A model generated the notes under the pieces. It saw nothing but the letters and a program-made list of their open reading frames with translations, ran no database searches and was not told the DNA's origin. This document shows positions 7,423 through 15,457 of a stretch of 32,593 nucleotides of DNA, one piece after another. Source of the stretch: Rubneribacter badeniensis (GTDB taxonomy: Bacteria; Actinomycetota; Coriobacteriia; Coriobacteriales; Eggerthellaceae). A program made the translations under genes and the position numbers. The stretch lies in contig NZ_PPEL01000025.1 in NCBI RefSeq assembly GCF_002899695.1, forward strand, positions 1-32,593, in the 5' to 3' direction. How positions within the stretch are numbered: position 1 is the first letter of the stretch; every line of letters starts with the position of its first letter.

Positions 7423-7818
7423 CGTCTCTTGCCACGGCTTTTCGGTTGCTCGCATGGACCCTATCGCTTTGCTTCTGTGCGACAGGCGCCGTTTTGATGC
7501 CGCAAGGTGGGCACGATCTGCCTGCTTGTCGGTTTCGCGGCGCTTCCCTGAAAGATTCCTGCGGCTTGTTTTTTGAAGGTTCGTCTTCGCAGGCGGGTGC
7601 TTTTTAGCCGAGATGTTCGAGCGCGATCGCTTTCTCAGCTTGGAGACGATTTTGGAGTTTGGCTTGTGCGGGCGGATGCGCCGGGGCGCCCGCAGGGTCG
7701 ATTCGTTTTCGCCGGTCTTTTGGGCGACAGAACATGGATTTTCGAAATGCGCCCCGCTGCGGTTCGGTTGCGGCGGGGCGCCGATCGCTTTCGGCCGATT
7801 CGGATACGCCCCTCCAAC
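7423..7818. other. Non-coding stretch between the IS element and the symporter gene
   Basis: The open frames here have no family look and run through the hairpin at 7749-7781, so none is called. The stretch holds only that terminator-like hairpin at the symporter 3' side. Confidence 0.5.
7749..7781 (-). terminator. Terminator-like hairpin downstream of the symporter gene
   Basis: GCGCCCCGC (7749-7757) pairs perfectly with GCGGGGCGC (7773-7781) around a 15-base loop. It lies 38 bases past the symporter stop in the transcription direction. No strong U-tract follows, so intrinsic termination is uncertain. Confidence 0.45.
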
Positions 7819-9285
7819 TCATCCGGACGGCCTCCTCGTTTCGGTGCCGCGTCCTTCCGCAACTTGCTTTTCCGGTTTTCCAAGTGGCGAATCGACGCGA
7901 TCCTTGGTGTCGAGCATGTTCGCGAGGATGTATGAGGCCAAGCCGCTTGCCATACCGGCAATGATGGGAACGGAGCTTCCCACGCCGAGCGTTGCAAAGC
8001 AGACCGTTACGACGATGGCGCTTGTCGCCAACGAGGCAAGGCCGGCTTTGGGGCTGAATCGCTTGAGAACGAAGCTCGCCATGAGTGGGACGAAAACGCA
8101 GCCCGATAGGTAACCGTAGCTAATGTCGATGCCCGCCAGAACGTCGTTTATCCACAGTGCGCACATCATGACCGCTGTTCCGACAATGAGGACGCAGATG
8201 CGCGTAACGCTGATTTCGCGCATCCCGGCCGGTTTGGTGTTGATGAAGCGCTTGTATAGGTCGTTGTACAGCACTGTCGACGAAGCGAGAATCGTTCCGC
8301 TGGAGACCGACATGGCGGCCGCCATGGCTGCGGCGAGTATGACGCCCCGTACCCCCTCGGGCAAGAACGCGGACACTCCCATCACAAACGCATCCTCGGG
8401 GTTGTCGAGATGGGGCAGCAAGGCGAATGCACTCATGCCGATGATCACTGTGGCGAAGGCGTAGACGATGGAGTAGAGTCCTGCGCCAATGGTGCCTCGC
8501 TTGGAGACCCGGTCGTTTTTCGCCGTGAAAATGCGTTGCCAAATATCTTGGCCGATGATCAGTCCGGGAACATAAAGCACCACATAGGCGAAACTTCGAT
8601 CGAATCCCATGCTGGCAGGGGAGAGGTATTCCTGGGGAATGGCGCCGACAAGCGTATCCCAACCGCCTGCTGCGATGATGCAAAACAACGGTGCCAGAAT
8701 GACAACGCCCACTGTTTTGACGATGAATTGCACGAGATCGGTCATGGTTACCGACCACATGCCGCCCACGAGCGTGTATGCGACGACTATGCCGCCGCCT
8801 GCCGCTATGGATGCAATGGGATTGGTGCCGAGGATTCCGTGGATCACCGTCCCTATGGCCAGTACTTGGGTGACGCTGAGCGCAAGTGTGTACACAAGAG
8901 TGAGAACCGAGCTGAAAACGCGCGCTGTGGGACCGTAGCTTCTCTCGACGACTTCGTTAACGCTGAGGGCTCGTAGCTTTGAGAGCTTGGAGGCTATGAG
9001 AAGCCCCGTTAAGGCAAGCCCTAAGCCTATGCTGAGATTGAGCCAGATTCCGCCGAATCCGAATTGGTATCCCAATCCGGTGCTCCCAACGGTCGAACCT
9101 CCGCCAAGGGCCATAGCGGCCATGCATCCGAAGAAAAGAGGGAACGACAATCGTCGACCCGCCACAAGATAGTCCTCTTTGGTTTTGGAGAATCTCGCTC
9201 CGAGGAATCCCACTGCAATGATGGTGATGAAATAGAGAAAAATGACGACGAAGTCGACTATTGACAAAGATGGCGCATCTTCCAT
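7819..9285 (-). CDS. Sodium:solute symporter (SSS family)
   Basis: A 488-residue integral membrane protein of the SSS family (PutP/PanF type), with 12-13 hydrophobic segments. The first runs from about residue 8, followed by the characteristic EDYLVAGRRLSFPLFFGCMA region, a Gly/Ser-rich ALGGGSTVGSTGLGYQFG stretch, and a hydrophilic C-terminal tail. ATG 9285 has AGGAGG about 6 bases upstream. It stands alone, with terminator-like and regulatory hairpins on its flanks. The substrate cannot be read from the sequence; SSS carriers take up sugars, amino acids, vitamins or organic acids with sodium. Proximity to the deiminase cluster, beyond the IS element, makes a polyamine or amino-acid role possible but unproven. 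Confidence 0.9.
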   Translation of the reverse strand: MEDAPSLSIVDFVVIFLYFITIIAVGFLGARFSKTKEDYLVAGRRLSFPLFFGCMAAMALGGGSTVGSTGLGYQFGFGGIWLNLSIGLGLALTGLLIASKLSKLRALSVNEVVERSYGPTARVFSSVLTLVYTLALSVTQVLAIGTVIHGILGTNPIASIAAGGGIVVAYTLVGGMWSVTMTDLVQFIVKTVGVVILAPLFCIIAAGGWDTLVGAIPQEYLSPASMGFDRSFAYVVLYVPGLIIGQDIWQRIFTAKNDRVSKRGTIGAGLYSIVYAFATVIIGMSAFALLPHLDNPEDAFVMGVSAFLPEGVRGVILAAAMAAAMSVSSGTILASSTVLYNDLYKRFINTKPAGMREISVTRICVLIVGTAVMMCALWINDVLAGIDISYGYLSGCVFVPLMASFVLKRFSPKAGLASLATSAIVVTVCFATLGVGSSVPIIAGMASGLASYILANMLDTKDRVDSPLGKPEKQVAEGRGTETRRPSG

Positions 9286-9356
9286 TCCTGCCTCCTATCC
9301 AACATGCGAATGACGCAAGGAAGCTGAATAGGAGGGCGTTGGAGAGAAGCTATCCA

Positions 9357-9374
9357 GCTTCCGAATACGGAAGC
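9357..9374 (-). promoter_or_regulatory. Hairpin/dyad upstream of the symporter gene
   Basis: GCTTCCG-AATA-CGGAAGC is a perfect dyad about 70 bases upstream of the symporter start. It could be a 5'-leader hairpin or an operator; no regulator gene sits next to it. Confidence 0.4.
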
Positions 9375-9824
9375 GCGTTCGTAAACGCAGCGTTGCGACA
9401 GCTTGCAAACATGCGTTTGAAAGCGCTTGCTGTTCGGTTTGCTGGACGGGAGAATTATAGCACTTGAGCCGGTTCGCGGCCAAAAATGTCAACTGTCGCG
9501 CGCCGGGTTTTTCCCGAGGCATGTGCTTGGCGACGGTGAGGCGACGTTTGAGTGCGATGCTGTCGCGCGCCGCATCGATGGCGTTGCGACGCTTTGCTTG
9601 CCGGGTCCTGGGCGCCTTCTGCGCCCGCTGGCTTCTTTTGACGGCCCTCATCCCTTTGCTTCTTCTCGTTGCTGCGCGAAGGGCCGAATAATTCGAGGAG
9701 AAGGGGGCGTCGGAGCTTTGCTCCTTCGTTGGCTCGACGTGCGCGTCTTCGAGCTTCGCGACTTTCCGCTCGATGCCGCTTTCCGTGTGAATACACGTCC
9801 GCGGCGATCTCGGTAGCGGGCGTT

Positions 9825-9833
9825 TGCTATACT
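9825..9833 (+). promoter_or_regulatory. Extended -10 promoter for nfnAB
   Basis: TGCTATACT fits the extended -10 form (TGnTATAaT). No good -35 hexamer is seen 17 bases upstream, as is allowed for extended -10 promoters. It lies about 75 bases before the nfnA start. Confidence 0.45.
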
Positions 9834-9906
9834 GGCATCGAATTACGCGAAGCGGCACCGCACCCGGTGCTGCTTTTGTATCTGAGACGAGAGGGGCGAA
9901 GGCGAC

Positions 9907-10812
9907 GTGTATCCCATCGAACGAGTTGAGGCGCTGAACGCCGAGGTCACGCGCATGACGGTGCGAGCGCCCGAGATCGCCCGCAAGATCAGGCCGGGCC
10001 AGTTCGTCATGCTGCGCATCGACGAGCGCGGCGAGCGCATCCCGCTGACGATGAACGACTGCGATCCCGAGGCGGGCACCGTCACCATCGTGTTCCAGGC
10101 GGTGGGGGCCACCACGATGCGCCTTGCGCGGATGCGCGCGGGCGATGCGCTTCTGGACTTCGCCGGGCCGCTCGGCAATCCCACCGAGCTCGCGGGCGCG
10201 CGCCGCGCCTGCGTCATCGGCGGCGGGCTGGGGACGGCCATCGCCTATCCGCAGGCAAAATGGCTGCACGAGCACGGCTGCGAAGTGGACGTGATCACGG
10301 GCTTCCGCACGAAAGACCTGATCATCCTTGAAGACGAGATCAACGCGTGCTCCGCGCGCCAGATCATCATGACCGACGACGGCTCGAACGGCAATAAGGG
10401 CGTGGTGACCGCGCCCTTGCAGCAGCGCATCGACGAAGGTGCCGACTACGACCTCGTGCTGGCCGTGGGCCCGGTCATCATGATGAAATTCGTCGCGGCC
10501 ACCACGAAGCCCTTCGGCATCAAGACGCTCGTGAGCATGAATCCGCTCATGATCGACGGCACGGGCATGTGCGGCGGCTGCCGCGTGAAGGTGGGCGACG
10601 AGTACCTTCACGCCTGCGTGGACGGCCCGGACTTCGACGGCCATCTGGTCGATTTCGACGACGCCATGCGCCGCGGCGTGATGTACCGCAGCTTCGAGGG
10701 CGCGGCGCGCGAGGCGGCGGCCGGTCGCGTGGCGGGCGAAGGGCGCGACTGCGGCGGGAGTGCTGTGGCGGGCGCGGTCGGGGCGGGTGCCGACGAGCGG
10801 AAGGGGGCCTAG
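9907..10812 (+). CDS. nfnA: NfnA-like FAD/[2Fe-2S] subunit of an NADH-dependent ferredoxin:NADP oxidoreductase
   Basis: A 301-residue protein of the dihydroorotate-dehydrogenase electron-transfer / sulfide dehydrogenase beta family. FAD-site motifs are PGQF (30-33) and RIPLT (44-48). A nucleotide-site CVIGGGLGTAIAYP follows near residue 100. The C-terminal cluster site has Asp217, Cys222, Cys225 and Cys237, consistent with the unusual Asp/Cys-ligated [2Fe-2S] of NfnA proteins. GTG at 9907 is the start, after a GAGAGGGGCGAAGG purine stretch. Paired with the GltA-like gene 1 base downstream, it predicts an NfnAB complex, a cytoplasmic flavin-based electron-bifurcating enzyme linking NADH, NADPH and ferredoxin. 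The last 35 or so residues are a Gly/Ala-rich tail not expected in the family. SudB-type sulfide dehydrogenase is the alternative. Confidence 0.85.
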   Translation: MYPIERVEALNAEVTRMTVRAPEIARKIRPGQFVMLRIDERGERIPLTMNDCDPEAGTVTIVFQAVGATTMRLARMRAGDALLDFAGPLGNPTELAGARRACVIGGGLGTAIAYPQAKWLHEHGCEVDVITGFRTKDLIILEDEINACSARQIIMTDDGSNGNKGVVTAPLQQRIDEGADYDLVLAVGPVIMMKFVAATTKPFGIKTLVSMNPLMIDGTGMCGGCRVKVGDEYLHACVDGPDFDGHLVDFDDAMRRGVMYRSFEGAAREAAAGRVAGEGRDCGGSAVAGAVGAGADERKGA

Positions 10813-10813
10813 C

Positions 10814-12307
10814 ATGGCGCGGCTCAACTACGAGATGAACAGGCAGAAGGCGAAGGTCCCCATGCCCGAGCTGGACCCTGCGGAGCGGGCGAAGACGTTC
10901 GACGAGGTGGCGAAGGGCTATTCCGAAGAGGACGCCGTGGCTGAGGCGCGCCGGTGCATCCAGTGCCCGAACGCGCCCTGCGTGGGCGGCTGCCCTGTGG
11001 GCGTGCCCATCCCGCAGTTCGTCGCGCAGGTGGCAGAGGGCGACTTCGCGCGCGCCTACGCCATCGTGAAGGGCGCGAATGCGCTGCCCGCCATCTGCGG
11101 TCGCGTGTGCCCGCAAGAGACGCAGTGCGAGGGCGTGTGCACGCGCGGTAGAAACGGCGAGTCGGTAGGCATCGGGCGCTTGGAGCGCTTCGTGTCCGAC
11201 TGGGCGTTCGCCCATCCCAAGGAGGCCGCAGCCGCGCTGGATGCGCTGCGCGAGGAGTGCGCGGCGGGGGACGAGACGGCGTGCGGCATCGTGCGCAGCG
11301 CCGAAGGGGCGGTGTCGAAGGATCTTGCCGGCAAGCGCGTGGCCGTCGTCGGGTCTGGCCCGGCATCCCTCACGTGCGCAGGCGAGCTGGCGAAGCGCGG
11401 CTGCGCCGTCACGGTGTTCGAGGCGTTGCACAAGGTTGGCGGCGTGCTGACCTACGGCATCCCCGAGTTTCGTCTGCCGAAGGCGCTTGTTGAGCGCGAG
11501 GTGGCGAAGCTTGGCGAGATCGGCGTGTCTTTCGAGACGAACGCGCTGGTGGGAAGGCTTTACGACATCGACGAGCTCATGGACGAGCGCGGGTTCGACG
11601 CCGTGTTCGTGGGCACGGGCGCAGGGCTTCCCAGCTATCTGGGCATCGAAGGAGAGGGCCTTAACGGCGTGATGGTGGCCAACGAGCTGCTCACCCGCGT
11701 GAACCTCATGAAAGCCTACGAGTTTCCCGCTTACGACACGCCGGTGTACGCCGGGAAGCGCTGCGTCGTGGTGGGCGGCGGCAACGTGGCCATGGACGCG
11801 GCGCGCACGGCGAAGCGCCTCGGCGCGGACGTGTGCGTGGTGTACCGTCGCGGCCGCGAGGAGATGCCGGCTCGTGCGGAGGAGATCCATCACGCCGAGC
11901 AAGAAGGCATCGAGTTCAAGCTGCTCACGAACCCGGTGCGCGTTGTCGGGGACGATGCGGGCTGGGTGCGCGGCCTCGAATGCGTGCGCATGGAGCTGGG
12001 CGCGCCGGATGCGAGCGGGCGGCGACGTCCGGAAGCCGTGGCGGGCAGCGAGTTTTCGATCGACATCGACATGCTGGTGATCGCGGTTGGGTCGAAGACG
12101 AACCCGCTCGTTGCCCGCGCTACTCCGGGGCTCGAGGTGACCCCGCGCAACCTCATCGTGGTCGACGAGCGCACGTGCGCCACGTCGAAGCCGGGCGTGT
12201 TCGCCGGCGGCGATGCGGTCATCGGTGCGGCCACGGTGATTCTCGCGATGGGCGCCGGCAAGCGCGCGGCGGCGGGGATCGCGGAGTACCTGGCTTCGGC
12301 GGTCTAG
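10814..12307 (+). CDS. nfnB: NfnB-like NADPH-dependent, glutamate-synthase-small-chain-type subunit
   Basis: A 497-residue protein of the GltD/NfnB/SudA family. N-terminal [4Fe-4S] ligands appear in CIQCPNAPCVGGCPVG and CGRVCPQETQCEGVC, followed by the first Rossmann fold VAVVGSGPASL (about 176-186), a conserved GGVLTYGIPEFRLPK, a second nucleotide site CVVVGGGNVAMDAARTAKRLG, and a C-terminal FAGGDAVIGAATVILAMGAGK. The ATG is 1 base after the nfnA stop, so the two are translationally linked. In NfnAB this subunit carries the bifurcating FAD and the NADPH site. A stand-alone glutamate synthase small chain is less likely given the NfnA partner and the absence of gltB here. Confidence 0.87.
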   Translation: MARLNYEMNRQKAKVPMPELDPAERAKTFDEVAKGYSEEDAVAEARRCIQCPNAPCVGGCPVGVPIPQFVAQVAEGDFARAYAIVKGANALPAICGRVCPQETQCEGVCTRGRNGESVGIGRLERFVSDWAFAHPKEAAAALDALREECAAGDETACGIVRSAEGAVSKDLAGKRVAVVGSGPASLTCAGELAKRGCAVTVFEALHKVGGVLTYGIPEFRLPKALVEREVAKLGEIGVSFETNALVGRLYDIDELMDERGFDAVFVGTGAGLPSYLGIEGEGLNGVMVANELLTRVNLMKAYEFPAYDTPVYAGKRCVVVGGGNVAMDAARTAKRLGADVCVVYRRGREEMPARAEEIHHAEQEGIEFKLLTNPVRVVGDDAGWVRGLECVRMELGAPDASGRRRPEAVAGSEFSIDIDMLVIAVGSKTNPLVARATPGLEVTPRNLIVVDERTCATSKPGVFAGGDAVIGAATVILAMGAGKRAAAGIAEYLASAV

Positions 12308-12428
12308 CGACCGTTGAAGCTCGCCGACGCTGCGGGGCGCTGCGGCGTCCGGTCTCGCGGCGAGGGCAGAGCGCCCTGCCTCGGCTTCGCCGATCAGGGC
12401 GCACCCGCTCGGGCGCATAGTGTGGGAT

Positions 12429-12451
12429 CGAGCAGCCCGCTGGGCTGTTCG
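12429..12451 (+). terminator. Hairpin downstream of nfnB, possible terminator
   Basis: CGAGCAGCCC and GGGCTGTTCG pair over 10 bp (one G-U) around a 3-base loop. No T-tract follows, so the call is weak. Confidence 0.35.
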
Positions 12452-12601
12452 ACACGTACCGAAGCACGCTTCGCCCCCCCCCCCGTTCTCCCCGCGATCT
12501 CGAGTGCCGCAGCGCTCCTCGCTGACTTACCGCGCCAACTGGGGCTTTTGTTCTCGCGCAGGGCGCTTCGCTCCGGCGCGGTCGCGCTGTGCGCAAACAG
12601 A

Positions 12602-12617
12602 TGTTTCACATGAAGCA
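12602..12617. promoter_or_regulatory. parS-like 16-mer within a longer dyad
   Basis: TGTTTCACATGAAGCA matches the bacterial parS consensus TGTTTCACGTGAAACA at 14 of 16 positions. It sits in a wider dyad, CAGATG at 12598-12603 and CATCTG at 12616-12621. One mismatch is in the central CG, which matters for ParB binding, so it may be a degraded or weak site, a leader hairpin of folC, or chance. Confidence 0.35.
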
Positions 12618-12653
12618 TCTGCGTTTCGCTCTCGATGTTGTCTGGAGGCTGTT

Positions 12654-14096
12654 ATGTCGTTCGCTCCGATAGCGTACATCAACGAGCCGCGGTGGCAGGA
12701 GTCGCGGCTCGGGCTCGATCGTATCCGCGAGCTGCTCGACCGGCTGGGCCGTCCACAGGACCGCCTCAGGTTCGTCCATGTGGCCGGCACGAACGGGAAA
12801 GGGTCGACCTGTGCCTACCTGGCGGCCATCCTGCAGACGGCGGGCTTGCGCACGGGGCTGTTCACGAGCCCCTACCTCGTCGCGTTCGAGGAGCGCATCC
12901 GCGTGGACGGCGTGAACATTTCGCTTGAGGAGCTGACCGAGGCGACGCTATTGGTGAAGGAGCAGGCCGAGGCCATGGCGGCCGAAACGGGCGACCATCC
13001 CACCGAGTTCGAGCTGATGACCGCGGTGGCGCTCGTGCAGTTCGCGCGCCGCGAATGCGACATCGTGGTGCTGGAGGTGGGTTTGGGCGGCCGCCTCGAC
13101 TCCACGAACGTCATCGATGCGCCCGAGGTGACCGTCGTCGCGCGCATCGGCCTCGACCACACGAAGCTGCTCGGCTCCACGTTGGCCGCCATCGCGCGCG
13201 AGAAGGCCGGCATCGTGAAGCCGGGCGCGCCGGTGGTGTCGTGGCCGCAGGAGCCCGAGGCGATGGCCGAGGTGAAGCGCAGGGCCGCCGAATGCGGTTG
13301 CGCGGTTGTAACGCCCGATTTCGCCGCGCTCGAAGTGGGGGGCGTTTCGCACGGCAAGGTTGGCGCGTGCGGAAAGCTTGGCGTGTCCGGCACATCCGAC
13401 GAGGCTGGCACGGCTGACATGTCCGACGAGGCTGGCGCATCCGGAGCGTCCGACGCGGTCGCAACGCTCGTTCGCTCGTTCTCCTACCGCGGCGAGCGCT
13501 ACGAGACGCGGCTTTTGGGAAGCTACCAGCCGGCCAACGCGGCGCTCGCCATCGAGGCGGTGCGCGTTCTGCGGGATCGCGGCTGGCGTATCGGCGCGGA
13601 GGCGGTGCGGGCGGGCATCGCCTCCGCGGAGTGGCCGGGGCGCTTCGAGGTGCGCGCCGACCCCGCTCCCGACGCGGCAGGGCGTCGCTTCGTGATCGAC
13701 GGCGGCCACAACCCGCAGGGCGCGCGGGCGTTGGCGGACTCCCTCGCCGACGTGTTCCCCGGCGAGAAGCCCGTGTTCATCGTCGGCGTTTTGGAGGACA
13801 AGGACTATCCCGCCATGATGGAGGCCGTGCTGCCGCTTGGCGCGGCGTTCGTGTGCGTGACGCCCGACAATCCGCGCGCCCTTCCCGCCGACAAGCTGGC
13901 GCGCACCATCCGTTGGACGGGCCAAGATCTGCTGGGCTGCTCGGCGTGCGTGAAGCCGCAGGTGGCTTCCGGCTTCGACGACGCGGTGGCGCGAGCCCGC
14001 GCGCTGGCCGGCCCCGGTGGCCTTGTCTGCGCGTTCGGCAGCTTGTACTCGGTCGCAGCGGTCATGCGGGCCATCGCCGGAGAAAGCGGCTGCTGA
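12654..14096 (+). CDS. folC: Bifunctional dihydrofolate / folylpolyglutamate synthase
   Basis: A 480-residue Mur-ligase-like enzyme that adds glutamate to dihydropteroate and to folates in the cytoplasm. It contains the ATP P-loop VAGTNGKGST (about 43-52), FTSPYL, LEVGLGGRLDSTNV, the IGLDHTKLLGSTL and REKAGIVKPG segments, and a C-terminal DGGHNPQGARAL. ATG 12654 has TGGAGG 6 bases upstream; the open frame extends upstream but without a start signal. It is longer than typical FolC (about 420-430) partly because of a low-complexity insertion around residues 230-265 rich in Gly, Ser, Asp, Glu and Ala, with a duplicated SDEAG unit. The hairpin after the stop may terminate transcription. Confidence 0.92.
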   Translation: MSFAPIAYINEPRWQESRLGLDRIRELLDRLGRPQDRLRFVHVAGTNGKGSTCAYLAAILQTAGLRTGLFTSPYLVAFEERIRVDGVNISLEELTEATLLVKEQAEAMAAETGDHPTEFELMTAVALVQFARRECDIVVLEVGLGGRLDSTNVIDAPEVTVVARIGLDHTKLLGSTLAAIAREKAGIVKPGAPVVSWPQEPEAMAEVKRRAAECGCAVVTPDFAALEVGGVSHGKVGACGKLGVSGTSDEAGTADMSDEAGASGASDAVATLVRSFSYRGERYETRLLGSYQPANAALAIEAVRVLRDRGWRIGAEAVRAGIASAEWPGRFEVRADPAPDAAGRRFVIDGGHNPQGARALADSLADVFPGEKPVFIVGVLEDKDYPAMMEAVLPLGAAFVCVTPDNPRALPADKLARTIRWTGQDLLGCSACVKPQVASGFDDAVARARALAGPGGLVCAFGSLYSVAAVMRAIAGESGC

Positions 14097-14117
14097 GCCG
14101 AAGCCTACGGCTCAGCG
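14092..14117 (+). terminator. Hairpin after folC
   Basis: CTGAGCCG and CGGCTCAG form an 8-bp stem overlapping the folC stop region. No T-run follows, so it may be a rho-independent-like or merely structural element. Confidence 0.4.
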
Positions 14118-14237
14118 ACGACTGGGGGCGGCCTTCGGGCGCACGTGCTCGGCGCGTGCTAGGATGGCGGGCGCACGGCGGTGCCTCGGACGAGCCGGGG
14201 AGCGCGGGCCGGAAGGCGAAAGACGGCGGGAGGCGAC

Positions 14238-14558
14238 ATGAGCGTGGTGGAGCTGACGAAGGAGAACTTCGACCGAGAGGTGACCGAGGCGTCGGGCCGC
14301 GTGGTCGTGGACTTCTGGACGCCGGGATGCGGGCCGTGCCGCGCGCTCGATTCCGTTCTCGAAGAGTTGGCGAACGCGTGTCCGGACGTGCGGTTCGCTC
14401 GGATGAACGCCGCCGCGTTTCCCGACGTGGCATGGGCGTTCGAGGTGGCGAGCGCGCCGACGCTCGTGCGGTTTGAAGGGGGCGTGCCCACGGGCCGGCT
14501 CGTGGGTTTGACATCCGCTTCCCGCATCGAAGGGTTTGCGACGGGCGCAGACGTTTGA
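14238..14558 (+). CDS. Thioredoxin
   Basis: A 106-residue single-domain thioredoxin. The active site is WTPGCGPCR, with the CGPC redox pair at about residues 33-36, preceded by VVVDF and followed by the conserved SAPTLVRFEGG with the cis-Pro. ATG 14238 follows GGGAGG at short spacing. It would reduce cytoplasmic disulfides using a thioredoxin reductase that is not in this window. Its terminator is the strong hairpin at 14627-14657, shared with the convergent acyl carrier protein gene. Confidence 0.9.
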   Translation: MSVVELTKENFDREVTEASGRVVVDFWTPGCGPCRALDSVLEELANACPDVRFARMNAAAFPDVAWAFEVASAPTLVRFEGGVPTGRLVGLTSASRIEGFATGADV

Positions 14559-14626
14559 CGGCTGCCGAGGCGGCGCTGGCGTAAGGCTTTCGCTCGCGGT
14601 CGGGGAAGCGGGACGGGGTGACGGGA

Positions 14627-14657
14627 CGGCCTGGAAGGCTTTCGGCCTTCCAGGCCG
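14627..14657. terminator. Bidirectional terminator between thioredoxin and ACP genes
   Basis: A perfect 13-bp stem (CGGCCTGGAAGGC with its complement) around a 5-base TTTCG-type loop lies between two convergent genes. It lacks a long T-tract, but the stem is strong and the position fits termination in both directions. Confidence 0.7.
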
Positions 14658-14690
14658 CCGGATCGTTTCGGCGTTTGACGGGGCGGCGGG

Positions 14691-14909
14691 CTACAGGGAG
14701 TCGATGTACGCCACGAGGTCGCCCACGCTGGCAAGGCCTTCGGGTTCGCCGAAGTCCACTTCGCATGCTTCTTCGAGGTCGCAGATGAGCTCGACCATGT
14801 CGAGCGAGTCGATACCGAGCGATTCGAACGTCGACGACTCGTTTACGGTGGCGGGGTCGATGTCGAGGTTCTCCTGGAGGATGGTCTTGACGGTGTCGAT
14901 GGTCGCCAT
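14691..14909 (-). CDS. acpP: Acyl carrier protein
   Basis: A 72-residue acidic protein with the phosphopantetheine attachment motif GIDSLDMVEL, the Ser at about residue 38. It carries growing acyl chains in fatty-acid synthesis, or possibly another acyl pathway. ATG 14909 has AAAGGAG 6 bases upstream; the open frame above it lacks a start signal. It stands alone rather than inside a fab cluster, so its partner enzymes must be elsewhere, and a specialised carrier role cannot be excluded. Confidence 0.92.
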   Translation of the reverse strand: MATIDTVKTILQENLDIDPATVNESSTFESLGIDSLDMVELICDLEEACEVDFGEPEGLASVGDLVAYIDSL

Positions 14910-15040
14910 GTCGGCTCCTTTCGTCGAAAACGTTGGTGCCCATAGTAGCAGACACCGGGCTCGCATGCTGGCGTCGCGCCCTGTCCGAGGTTGCGACAGG
15001 GCGCGACGCCTCCCTCCTGTAAACGTGATGTAAGCAGTCA

Positions 15041-15192
15041 TGGACAAAAAGCGGCGTTTTCTCCGGTTTTTCGACTTGAAAAGACCTTCCGTTTGCGCGC
15101 TGCGATCGAAGTACGAGAAAAACACCTGGTCGAAGGCGAGTTCAGTTTCTTTGTTCTCAAGCAGGAATAGAGAAACCGTACGTTTTTGTCCA
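15041..15192. repeat. MITE-like or small-RNA-like inverted-repeat element
   Basis: The ends TGGACAAAAA (15041-15050) and TTTTTGTCCA (15183-15192) are exact inverted repeats. Similarity continues inward imperfectly: TGGACAAAAA-N4-CG-N-TTTCTC, and then CTTGA, on both arms. The body is 152 bp, codes for nothing convincing and is less GC-rich than its neighbours. It could be a non-autonomous miniature transposable element or a structured RNA. No second copy is present in this window. Confidence 0.5.
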
Positions 15193-15384
15193 GCACCGAA
15201 AACCCCTGCTTAACCACTGGTGGCAGAGGTCGGGTCCGTCCGTCGGGCAAAGCTCTGCCGGCGCTTCGGGGCCCGTCCATCGGGTGGGTGGAAAGGGCCT
15301 TCCGAAACGCCCGACCAGGGGAAGCTCGGCTTGATATCCGGCGAACACGGGTTCATGTCAACGGCGGTTTGCAGAGAGCGAAAA

Positions 15385-15408
15385 GAAGGGGCCCCGCGGG
15401 GCCCCTTC
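15385..15408 (-). terminator. Intrinsic terminator of hpf
   Basis: A perfect 24-bp palindrome (GAAGGGGCCCCG and its complement) lies 50 bases past the hpf stop. On the minus strand it is followed directly by TTTT, giving a classical GC hairpin plus short U-tract. Confidence 0.75.
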
Positions 15409-15457
15409 GCACGTTCTTGCTCGACACGCGGCCGGTCCGACCGATCCGGTAGAGCGC

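Larger units (their letters stand above)
9286..9906. other. Long intergenic region between divergent symporter and nfnA genes
   Basis: No credible gene is seen in these 621 bases. It contains the symporter ribosome site (AGGAGG on the minus strand), a perfect 7-bp stem hairpin at 9357-9374 in the symporter leader, and an extended -10 element before nfnA (TGCTATACT, 9825-9833). The sequence turns strongly GC-rich near the right end of this region. Confidence 0.5.
12308..12653. other. Intergenic region between nfnB and folC
   Basis: No gene is called in these 346 bases. The region contains a 10-bp-stem hairpin at 12429-12451 (possible nfnAB terminator, no U-tract), a run of 11 C at 12474-12484, and a parS-like dyad at 12598-12621. 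Confidence 0.5.
14910..15457. other. Long intergenic region between ACP and hpf genes
   Basis: No credible gene is seen in 548 bases; the short frames here have no family look. It holds the 152-bp inverted-repeat element at 15041-15192 and the hpf terminator at 15385-15408. Confidence 0.5.

Noticed and set aside
9295-10827. Minus-strand frame of about 510 codons through the nfnA region and the spacer
   Set aside because: Its left half lies in a spacer without motifs and its right half mirrors nfnA; no domain look and no ribosome site.
10547-12418. Minus-strand open frame of about 620 codons opposite nfnB
   Set aside because: Low-complexity His/Arg/Ala-rich translation lying opposite a well-conserved gene, with no family motifs.
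15038-15280. Small minus-strand frame over the inverted-repeat element
   Set aside because: It spans the repeat arms and GC-rich flank, has no ribosome site and no domain look, so the element is treated as non-coding.
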